From: a virus | DNA: 20,398 nt | Reading direction: 5' to 3' (one strand) | IMG/VR virus record: IMGVR_UViG_3300035670_001469 | Span: 1-20,398 of that record | Part shown: piece after piece, positions 8,327 through 13,592 of the stretch | Position numbering within the stretch: the stretch's first letter is position 1 | Layout of the letters: each line of letters begins with the position of its first letter | The notes under the pieces: model-generated | Seen by the model: the letters and a program-made list of their open reading frames with translations, nothing else | What the model was told of the DNA's origin: nothing | The model's database searches: none | Made by a program: the position numbers and the translations under genes

Positions 8327-9534
8327 GCAATGCCCGCTTTAACCAGATCAAGTTGATGGACGTGCGCCACTTCGGCGCCGCCGCCGACGGGGTCACCAAC
8401 GACGCGGCGGCCATCCAGGCCGCCATCAACGCGGTCAACGCGGCCGGGGGCGGCGTCGTCAAACTGCCGGCCGGCGTCATGAAGATCGGCGCCGCGCTCG
8501 CGCTCTACAGCGGCGTGATCCTGCAGGGGGAGGGCAGTCAGGCCACCACCCTGAGCTACACGGGCGCTGCCCAGGCGCTGGTGCAGGCCACCCCGGGCAC
8601 GCGCATCTACGGCGTGGGGGTGCGCGGCATCAAGTTCTCGGACGCCGGCACCGGCACCATCGGCCTCGATCTCAACTCGGTCAGCACCGGCGTGTTTGAG
8701 GACCTGATCGTTGACGGCTTTGCCACCGCGGTGAGTCTGACCGGCAGCAACGGTTACTGCGTCTACAACCGCTTCACCAACGTGACCGCCGCCAACAGCA
8801 CCACCGGCTTCGTGATCGGTGCCGCCGGCAGCAACAGCAACACGTTCATGGCCTGCCGGGCCAACGTCTGCACCACCGGCTGGGCCATCACCGACAGCAA
8901 CCAGAACCAGCTGATCGGCTGCCAGCTCGAGGGCGGCACGACCGGGGTGTCGATCACCTCCACCGGCGCGAGCCTCGCCGATCGCAACACGATCGCGTTC
9001 TGCCGCTTTGAGAGCAACACCATCAACGTCAACATCACAAGCTCGAACGTGCGCGAGACGGCGCTCATTGCCAACCACGCGGTGAGCGGCAGCTCGACCG
9101 ACAGCGGCCAACGCACCCTGGCGCTGGAACCGTTCGGTGCCAGTGGCCTCAACTGGGCGGTGCAGTCGGCCGCGCTGTCCAGCCTCGCCGGGCACTTCCG
9201 CTTCGTGCGCTCCTCCAACGCCCACATCGCGGGCGACACGGGGGACCCCGCACCGACCCCGGCCATGGTGATCGCCGACACGGTGACGGGCACCGGCAAC
9301 CCGATCACGCTGCAGATCGAGACCGGCCGGGCGACAGGTTCGTTCGTCAAGGGCGTGCGCGCGGGCGCCACCTTCTTTGAGGCCTACGCCTCGGGCGCGC
9401 TCGGCATCGCCGACGGGATCACGGCGCCGGCCACGGTGGCGGGCATGGCCCAGCTCTACGTCGACACCGCCGACGGCGACCTCAAGGTCAAGTTCGGCGA
9501 CGGCACGGTCAAGACCATCGTCGTCGACACCTAA
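8323..9534 (+). CDS. Second tail spike, beta-helix without N-terminal anchor
   Basis: 403 aa. The ATG overlaps the holin stop and has a GGGAG site. Only about 14 residues precede the pectate-lyase-superfamily entry motif HFGAAADGVTNDAAAIQAAI, so there is no virion-anchor domain of the kind seen in the first spike. Gly/Asn/Ser/Thr-rich beta-helix rungs follow to about residue 270. A compact C-terminal domain ends LYVDTADGDLKVKFGDGT, as in many phage spikes. Codon use matches the late genes (high GC), unlike the first spike's beta-helix. It may dock on the first spike to make a branched receptor-binding complex or act as a free depolymerase; that is inference. Its TAA overlaps the stop of the convergent HTH gene. 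Confidence 0.85.
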   Translation: MSNARFNQIKLMDVRHFGAAADGVTNDAAAIQAAINAVNAAGGGVVKLPAGVMKIGAALALYSGVILQGEGSQATTLSYTGAAQALVQATPGTRIYGVGVRGIKFSDAGTGTIGLDLNSVSTGVFEDLIVDGFATAVSLTGSNGYCVYNRFTNVTAANSTTGFVIGAAGSNSNTFMACRANVCTTGWAITDSNQNQLIGCQLEGGTTGVSITSTGASLADRNTIAFCRFESNTINVNITSSNVRETALIANHAVSGSSTDSGQRTLALEPFGASGLNWAVQSAALSSLAGHFRFVRSSNAHIAGDTGDPAPTPAMVIADTVTGTGNPITLQIETGRATGSFVKGVRAGATFFEAYASGALGIADGITAPATVAGMAQLYVDTADGDLKVKFGDGTVKTIVVDT

Positions 9535-9941
9535 GCCCAGCGCGCCTGGCTGTCATTGGCGGCCGGGGCCAGGCGCTCGACCGCCTCCTCGGCGATGGCC
9601 AGGCGCACCCGCAGCCGCTCGATCTCGCGCTGCTGGGCGGTCAGCTGCTGGCGCAGCAGCACCAGCGAGAGGACGTGGCCGGGCTGGTAGGCGTCACCCC
9701 CCGGGGACAGCAGCTCGCCGTCGTGGAAGCGCCAGCCGGTCCATTTGCCGCAGGTGCCGGGCAGATCCCCGAGCAGCAGGCGAATGACCTGGTGCTGGTG
9801 GCCGGGGATCTGCACCTCGCCCTTCAGCCAGCGGCGCACCGTGGTGCGGTGGACGTTGAGCTCGCGCAGCACGCGGCGCTCGCCGATCAGCTCCAGCAGT
9901 TGGCGCAGGTGGCGGCCCGGCAGGGCGTTGATCTCAAGCAT
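9531..9941 (-). CDS. Phage HTH regulator with C-terminal coiled coil
   Basis: 136 aa. The ATG at 9941 has AAAGGAAA eight bases upstream. Residues 14-45 (LLELIGERRVLRELNVHRTTVRRWLKGE) form a helix-turn-helix. A segment with WTGWRFHDGELLSPGGD (about 66-82) resembles the W-x-G-W-x-F region of small phage DNA-binding proteins; I recall DUF3653-type proteins but am not certain. Residues 90-125 are a leucine-rich coiled coil suited to dimerisation. The gene converges tail-to-tail with the late genes with overlapping stop codons. It is preceded by three copies of the phage operator, so it is a tightly controlled regulator, perhaps of late transcription. Its target is unknown. Confidence 0.8.
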   Translation of the reverse strand: MLEINALPGRHLRQLLELIGERRVLRELNVHRTTVRRWLKGEVQIPGHQHQVIRLLLGDLPGTCGKWTGWRFHDGELLSPGGDAYQPGHVLSLVLLRQQLTAQQREIERLRVRLAIAEEAVERLAPAANDSQARWA

Positions 9942-9957
9942 GTGCGACAGTTTCCTT

Positions 9958-9972
9958 TAGCAGATGCTCTAG
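9958..9972 (-). promoter_or_regulatory. Operator copy a / extended -10 at the HTH gene start
   Basis: TAGCA-GA-TGCTC, one base off the consensus TAGCA-NN-TGCTA. Read leftward it gives CTGC-TAAAGG, an extended -10-like sequence, directly in front of the HTH gene's Shine-Dalgarno. A repressor bound here would cover the start region of the 9941 gene. A TTGACG lies upstream on the minus strand, but its spacing does not fit a classic -35. Confidence 0.55.
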
Positions 9973-10014
9973 CGTCAACCCCCGTTTGGATACGCATAAT
10001 GTATATTGTGCCAT

Positions 10015-10026
10015 TACAAAATGCTA
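10015..10026. promoter_or_regulatory. Operator copy b (degenerate)
   Basis: TACAA-AA-TGCTA has a perfect right half-site and a left half with two mismatches. It matches the copy in the repressor/Cro region (TACAA-CC-TGCTA) in the same non-consensus bases, which suggests a real sub-class of site. A possible leftward promoter overlaps it (TTTAGC, 17 bases, TATACA). Confidence 0.45.
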
Positions 10027-10065
10027 AAGGGCACCGAGCACTAGGGGGACATCGCGCTCGTTTGG

Positions 10066-10094
10066 ATTCTAGCAAGTGCTAGAACTTTGTGCAG
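10066..10094 (-). promoter_or_regulatory. Leftward promoter with perfect operator c
   Basis: Contains the perfect palindrome TCTAGCA-AG-TGCTAGA (10068-10083). On the minus strand the half-site forms an extended -10, TTGC-TAGAAT (-10 at 10066-10071). The -35 (CTGCAC, 10089-10094) is weak, as is usual for extended -10 promoters. The operator overlaps the last codons and the TAG stop of the 10257-10069 gene. It should drive the HTH gene. Confidence 0.6.
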
Positions 10095-10257
10095 GATGCA
10101 CCCGACCGCTGAATAAATCAAGCCAGCGACCATCGGCGCCTAGCACCAGGGCAGGGTGCTCGGGGTGCGTGGCGATCACCTGGTTGTGATCGTTCAGCGC
10201 CAGCCGCGTGCGCTCGTCGTAGCCTGCCGGCAGCTCGGCGATGTACTCAGTGACCAC
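10069..10257 (-). CDS. 62-aa hypothetical protein
   Basis: The GTG start is chosen because GGGAGG lies six bases upstream; longer in-frame extensions run through the next gene and have shadow-like composition. The peptide begins VVTEYIAELPAGYDERTR and holds a short motif, WLDLFSGRVHP. No domain was recognised. It is the last gene of the helicase operon and overlaps its upstream neighbour by 11 bases. Its final codons and stop are formed by the perfect operator palindrome at 10068-10083. Confidence 0.68.
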   Translation of the reverse strand: MVTEYIAELPAGYDERTRLALNDHNQVIATHPEHPALVLGADGRWLDLFSGRVHPAQSSSTC

Positions 10258-10435
10258 GATGCGCCTCCCACTGGTCACGGCACTCGGCGTCGCACCAGCG
10301 CTGGTGCTCGGCCACGAGCTCGTCGCAGTACAGGCACCGACCCGTGGCGGTAGGACCCTCGGGCCTGCGCACCCGCGCAGCGCTGTTGCGGGCGATCTCC
10401 TCGCGCTCGCTGGCCAGGTCGAGCTCATCCGCCAT
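10247..10435 (-). CDS. 62-aa zinc-finger-like protein
   Basis: ATG with GGAG seven bases upstream, overlapping the DUF3310 gene. The C-terminal half carries four cysteines as C-x2-C and C-x3-C (CLYCDEL ... WCDAECRDQW), a compact zinc-binding pattern seen in several small phage proteins. The N-terminal half is an acidic/basic helix (ELDLASEREEIARN). It may be a DNA- or RNA-polymerase-binding factor in the way of TraR-like proteins, but the cysteine spacing is not diagnostic. Confidence 0.78.
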   Translation of the reverse strand: MADELDLASEREEIARNSAARVRRPEGPTATGRCLYCDELVAEHQRWCDAECRDQWEAHRGH

Positions 10436-10658
10436 AGCGCTTCTCCATCTCGATCAGCAGGTCGACCTCGTGCTTGATCTTCTCGAGGTCCTGGAACCGA
10501 GACTCGGCGGGCTTGTCGCGCCAGCGCGTGATGCGCTTGACGATGCAGCCCTCCAGGAAGTTGAGACCGTTGGCGTGGATGTACTCCACCGGCTGGATGC
10601 GCTTGCCCTTGTAGTGGCCCCCGGCCACCTGCACGTCGAGCGGGTTGCTCTCACTCAT
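10425..10658 (-). CDS. DUF3310 family protein
   Basis: 77 aa. The ATG overlaps the helicase stop (ATGA). It shows the family pattern: HY at 15-16, QPVEYIHANGL at 22-32, FLEGCIVKRITRW, then a basic/acidic helix DLEKIKHEVDLLIEM. DUF3310 proteins are common near phage replication genes, sometimes annotated as nucleotide-kinase related. Their biochemical role is not settled. The setting after an SNF2-like helicase agrees with a replication or nucleotide-metabolism role. Confidence 0.85.
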   Translation of the reverse strand: MSESNPLDVQVAGGHYKGKRIQPVEYIHANGLNFLEGCIVKRITRWRDKPAESRFQDLEKIKHEVDLLIEMEKRYGG

Positions 10659-12043
10659 TGCTTGCCTTTCATGTATTCGAGCAGCGCGTCCTGAACGCTG
10701 CGCTTGGTCTTGCGTCGGGTCATCTCGAGCTCGTCGATCGTGCCCCTGGCCACCAGGTAGTGGACGAACACGGGCCGGTTCCTGCCGGCCTGGAACTGTC
10801 GCACGGGTCCCACCCGCTCAAGGATCTGGTCGTGGTACTCGAGGTTCGGGTCCTGCGCGAAGAACACCACGGTGTTGCAGTGCTCCTGCAGGCCGTCCAC
10901 GCCGTGGCCCATGCTGGCCGGGTGGCCCAGCCAGAGCTTGCCCTTGCCGGCCTTGGCGGCGGCCAGGTCGTTGGGTGCGGCCATGTTCAGCGCATCGGGG
11001 AACCGCGTCGTGATGCGCGCCAAGTCGCTCTTGAACTGGTAGCTGACCAGGATCGGATCATCGCCCGTGGCCTCCACCAGCTCCTGCAGCGCGTCGAGCT
11101 TCTCGTCGTGCACCGTCGCCCAAGTGCCCTGGTCGTCGACGTAGACGGCGCCGTTGGCCATCTGCAGGCACTTGCCGTACTTGGCCGCGGCGGTGAACGC
11201 CTCGACCTCCTGCGTGCCGATCAGCGTGAACAGGTCGCGCTCCATCTCCCGGTACTTGGCCCGGGCGCTGGGTGGCAGCTCGACCTCGATCACGTTGACG
11301 ATCGGCTCGTGCAGGTCGAACCAGTCGGCGGGGTCGAGCGTCAGGCAGATGTCGGCCAGGCGCTCGTGGATCTCCTCGGCGGCGAACTCCGCTTGGCGCC
11401 ACTGGTGGAACTGGCCCGCCTTGACCGGGCGGAACCAGCGGTCACGGAACGACGAGAACGTGCGGCCCAGGCGCACGCCCGCGTCGAGGAACCAGGTCTG
11501 GCCCCACAGGTCCTCGAGGCCGTTGCTGGCCGGCGTGCCGGTCAGGTTGACCCAGCGGGCGACGTCCTTGTGCGCGACACCTGCGATCGCCTGGGCACGC
11601 ACGCCGCCCTGGCGCAGCCTGAAGCCCTTGAGCTTCGTGCTCTCATCGGCCACCACCGTGCGGAAGGGCCAGGCGCGGCCTGTGGCCTTGAAGTGGTCGC
11701 GCAGCCAGACCAGGTTGTCGTAGTTGGTGGTGTAGACCTGGGCATCCTGGCGCAAAGCGGCGCGGCGCTGGGCAGCGTCGCCCACCACCGGCACCACGTC
11801 GATGCCGGCTAAGTGGTCCCACTTTGCCGCCTCGTTCGACCAGGTGTCACGCGCCACCCGCAGCGGTGCGAGCACCAGGGTGGGCGCGCTCTCGCCGACG
11901 ATGTTGTGCAGCGTGTCGAGGAACGTCAGGGTGATGACGCTCTTGCCCATGCCGGGCTTGGCCCACAGCGCCGCGCGGGGGTGCGCGCTGATGTGCGCCA
12001 GCGCCTGGTCGGCGTAGGGCCTGGGCGTGTAGTGCTTACGCAT
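10655..12043 (-). CDS. SNF2-like superfamily 2 helicase/ATPase
   Basis: 462 aa from the ATG at 12043, which overlaps the previous stop (ATGCGTAA). A Q-motif-like region (Q13) precedes Walker A, AKPGMGKS (K34). Walker B is DEST (133-136), motif III is NLTGTPASNGLEDLWGQ, and the second RecA lobe ends with QILERVGPVRQFQ (motif VI arginines). The C-terminus is basic. Length and motifs match phage SNF2-type DEAD-box proteins that accompany DUF2800, DUF2815, polymerase and VRR-NUC genes. It would use ATP to remodel or move along DNA during phage replication or recombination; a primary replicative helicase role is possible but unproven. An in-frame GTG/ATG further upstream is rejected because it lies inside the neighbouring gene. 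Confidence 0.92.
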   Translation of the reverse strand: MRKHYTPRPYADQALAHISAHPRAALWAKPGMGKSVITLTFLDTLHNIVGESAPTLVLAPLRVARDTWSNEAAKWDHLAGIDVVPVVGDAAQRRAALRQDAQVYTTNYDNLVWLRDHFKATGRAWPFRTVVADESTKLKGFRLRQGGVRAQAIAGVAHKDVARWVNLTGTPASNGLEDLWGQTWFLDAGVRLGRTFSSFRDRWFRPVKAGQFHQWRQAEFAAEEIHERLADICLTLDPADWFDLHEPIVNVIEVELPPSARAKYREMERDLFTLIGTQEVEAFTAAAKYGKCLQMANGAVYVDDQGTWATVHDEKLDALQELVEATGDDPILVSYQFKSDLARITTRFPDALNMAAPNDLAAAKAGKGKLWLGHPASMGHGVDGLQEHCNTVVFFAQDPNLEYHDQILERVGPVRQFQAGRNRPVFVHYLVARGTIDELEMTRRKTKRSVQDALLEYMKGKQ

Positions 12044-12200
12044 TGGGCTTGCGGGCGCCACCGTGCGGCGCGACTTCCACGCGCTCAACGGTCGTGAACT
12101 TGTGCAGGTTGGCGCACTGGTAGGTGCGCCGGCGCGTGTTGTCCTTGCGCATGCGCGACTCTTTGACCTCGACCCAAGCCTGGCAGATCGGGCACTTCAT
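12036..12200 (-). CDS. NrdR-like zinc-ribbon mini-protein
   Basis: 54 aa from the ATG at 12200, overlapping the previous stop (ATGA). It begins MKCPICQAWVEVKESRMR, followed by NTRRRTYQCANLHKFTTVE. This is strongly like the N-terminal zinc ribbon of NrdR, with the SR, RRR and FTT-E signatures in order. Candidate ligands are C3, C6, C29 and H33; the last replaces the usual cysteine. The ATP-cone of NrdR is absent. It may bind DNA or act as a zinc-ribbon cofactor; direct control of ribonucleotide reductase is speculation. Confidence 0.82.
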   Translation of the reverse strand: MKCPICQAWVEVKESRMRKDNTRRRTYQCANLHKFTTVERVEVAPHGGARKPNA

Positions 12201-12400
12201 GCGGCTGACCAGTCTGTTTGGTCTTCGGCACGCTCGGCCCAGCGGCGCGGGCACGGCTCGTCGCTGATCACCCAAGGGCCGATCCAGGTCTGTCGTACGG
12301 CCTGTGGATGCACTTCCAGTGTTTTACGCAGACAGGTGTCGCACTCATCGCGCATTGGATTGCCGACGCACTTGGCGTCGTCTGAACTGATGTATCTCAT
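12197..12400 (-). CDS. 67-aa cysteine-rich phage protein
   Basis: ATG at 12400, overlapping the stop of the 34-aa ORF upstream (ATGA). It starts MRYISSDDAKCVGNPMRDECDTCLRK and contains C-x10-C-x2-C plus a later C in EPCPRRW, a likely metal site. Similar small Cys-rich proteins occur in early regions of many proteobacterial phages. No function was recognised. There is no visible Shine-Dalgarno, so it probably depends on translational coupling. Confidence 0.75.
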   Translation of the reverse strand: MRYISSDDAKCVGNPMRDECDTCLRKTLEVHPQAVRQTWIGPWVISDEPCPRRWAERAEDQTDWSAA

Positions 12401-12501
12401 AGCAGAGCGTCGGGGTATTTGCTGAGGTCGGGTTTGACTTTGGGTGGTGGGGTGAGGGGCTTGTCCTTTGTGGGGAACGGCCAGTTGGCGGGATGGGTCA
12501 T
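12397..12501 (-). CDS. 34-aa proline/lysine-rich ORF
   Basis: ATG to TGA, MTHPANWPFPTKDKPLTPPP followed by KVKPDLSKYPDALL. It was found by following the chain of ATGA overlaps: its ATG overlaps the stop of the upstream 73-aa gene, and its stop overlaps the start of the downstream gene. The perfect fit between two neighbours is the main support. No domain is recognised; it is proline-rich and probably unstructured. Confidence 0.62.
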   Translation of the reverse strand: MTHPANWPFPTKDKPLTPPPKVKPDLSKYPDALL

Positions 12502-12719
12502 GATTGGCCCCTTGCGCGGATGGCGTTGGCGATGTACTTCGGGTGCTGAACGTCAAGCCCCTCAACCATCTCAGCACACGCCTCACGTTCGGCAGCGGCG
12601 ACAAGGGCGGCGAAGCCGATAAGGGCTGGCAGCATAAAAAAGCCCTGAGATGGAAATGGACTATCCGGCAACTTGATGCCAGCCTCCCGCGCCATGCGGA
12701 TGATGTCGTCGCGGGTCAC
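12498..12719 (-). CDS. 73-aa phage protein
   Basis: GTG start overlapping the upstream stop (GTGA), preceded by a G-rich GGGGGTGAGG. The N-terminus MTRDDIIRMAREAG is a helix pattern seen in many small phage early proteins. A hydrophobic, alanine-rich middle (FFMLPALIGFAALVAAAE) could be a buried or membrane helix. The C-terminal segment ends YIANAIRARGQS. No function known. Confidence 0.78.
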   Translation of the reverse strand: MTRDDIIRMAREAGIKLPDSPFPSQGFFMLPALIGFAALVAAAEREACAEMVEGLDVQHPKYIANAIRARGQS

Positions 12720-12880
12720 GCCTCACCCCCTTCGCTGTCGGCCATGCCGGCGATGATCTTCATCGCGGCCTGGAGCTCGGCCTCCAGGCGCTCGTTGCGG
12801 GCGCGCAGCAGGCGGTTCTCTTGCTCAAGCTCGCTGACGTCGGCGACCAGCAGGTCGAGCTCACGTTCCTGTTCTGTCAT
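12716..12880 (-). CDS. 54-aa coiled-coil protein
   Basis: ATG at 12880 with AAGGA five bases upstream, MTEQERELDLLVADVSELEQ. Residues 3-42 make one continuous acidic/basic coiled coil with leucines at heptad positions. It is a typical small phage accessory protein; the partner is unknown. One base separates it from the VRR-NUC stop upstream, so it belongs to the same transcript. Confidence 0.78.
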   Translation of the reverse strand: MTEQERELDLLVADVSELEQENRLLRARNERLEAELQAAMKIIAGMADSEGGEA

Positions 12881-12881
12881 G

Positions 12882-13163
12882 TCAGTCCTTTCCAAATAGT
12901 TCTTCGACACCCTCGATGCTGTCGATCACTCGGACACACTGGCCAAGCTCGCGCATCCGCAGGTGTTCACGCATTTGATGAGGTTTGGGCTTTTCGCCGG
13001 GTGCCTTGAGCTCGACCCAGATTGCTGCGGGTTTACCGAATTGCCCTAGCATCACCAGGCGATCGGGCGCGCCCTTGCGACCGATCCACTGGACCTTGCG
13101 GCACTCACCGCCCAGCTCTTTCACCCGCTTGACCAGGTGCTTCTCGACGTCGCTCTCCCTCAT
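12882..13163 (-). CDS. VRR-NUC nuclease
   Basis: 93 aa from the ATG at 13163, overlapping the previous stop (ATGA). PD-(D/E)XK-type VRR-NUC layout: helix with E7, GAPDRLVM (D34), then IWVELKAPGEKP (E51, K53) and Q63. All catalytic positions are present. Stand-alone VRR-NUC proteins are common in phage replication cassettes and are predicted structure-specific or Holliday-junction-type nucleases. It should process replication or recombination intermediates together with the SNF2 helicase. Confidence 0.92.
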   Translation of the reverse strand: MRESDVEKHLVKRVKELGGECRKVQWIGRKGAPDRLVMLGQFGKPAAIWVELKAPGEKPKPHQMREHLRMRELGQCVRVIDSIEGVEELFGKD

Positions 13164-13369
13164 AGTGCGCTCACCACGATGATGGCCAGGTAGGCGATGC
13201 CGACCGAGATCAGCACCCACTTGGCCAGCTTGTTGACCTGGCGCCGCCAGCGGATCTCAGCCCGCAGCTGCACCGGGTGCGCGGGGTAGCGCTGGCCGAT
13301 CTTGCTGCCGGTGCGCACGGGGCAGTCACGCCCCTGGCGGCAGTTGCCGTACTCATCGCAGCAGCTCAT
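13160..13369 (-). CDS. 69-aa protein, Cys-rich N-terminus and C-terminal TM helix
   Basis: ATG at 13369, overlapping the stop of the previous gene. The N-terminus MSCCDEYGNCRQGRDC carries five cysteines in 16 residues and is followed by a basic linker. Residues 50-68 (AKWVLISVGIAYLAIIVVSAL) are a single membrane helix at the very C-terminus. It looks like a tail-anchored inner-membrane protein with a cytoplasmic metal or disulfide knuckle. The role is unknown; host takeover or exclusion is a guess. Confidence 0.78.
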   Translation of the reverse strand: MSCCDEYGNCRQGRDCPVRTGSKIGQRYPAHPVQLRAEIRWRRQVNKLAKWVLISVGIAYLAIIVVSAL

Positions 13370-13530
13370 GCCAGCGCTCCTTGCTGCAGGCGCTGCAGCA
13401 GTCGGAACTTGCGCCAGGTGCGGCGCACGTCGGTGGCGGCGGCGCAGCGCCACCGGAACTTGGGGTCGGTGCAGTGCCGGCTTGGCATCGTGACTTTGGC
13501 CCCGGCGGGGGCGTTGTTGTAGACGTTCAC
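13366..13530 (-). CDS. 54-aa hypothetical protein, first gene of the helicase operon
   Basis: The GTG start is chosen because GAAAGGA lies eight bases upstream and the same leader (GAAAGGACT...GTG) precedes the gene at 18455. The peptide is basic (KFRWRCAAATDVRRTWRKF), with two cysteines, and starts VNVYNNAPAGAK. No domain was recognised; a small nucleic-acid-binding protein is possible. It lies directly downstream of promoter d. Confidence 0.72.
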   Translation of the reverse strand: MNVYNNAPAGAKVTMPSRHCTDPKFRWRCAAATDVRRTWRKFRLLQRLQQGALA

Positions 13531-13563
13531 CGTGTGAGTCCTTTCATGGTTGGCGACAGGGAA

Positions 13564-13592
13564 AGTGTAGCAGATGCTAAATGCCGGGCTTA
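13564..13592 (-). promoter_or_regulatory. Leftward promoter with operator d
   Basis: Perfect TAGCA-GA-TGCTA palindrome (13568-13579). On the minus strand CTGC-TACACT is an extended -10 (13564-13569), with TAAGCC 17 bases upstream as a weak -35. The stop codon TAG of the DNA polymerase lies inside the operator. The leader down to the GTG start at 13530 closely resembles that of promoter e. Confidence 0.65.

Noticed and set aside
4567-9534. Diversity-generating retroelement acting on the spikes (suggested by the BPP-1-like layout)
   Set aside because: No reverse transcriptase and no template/variable repeat pair were seen in the window.
10141-10161. TAGCAC...GTGCTC pair as another operator
   Set aside because: The half-sites are separated by nine bases, not two, and lie inside the 62-aa coding sequence, so they are not counted as a copy.
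10658-11812. 384-codon plus-strand open frame opposite the SNF2 helicase
   Set aside because: The helicase motifs on the minus strand explain the sequence. The plus translation has no motif and no ribosome site.
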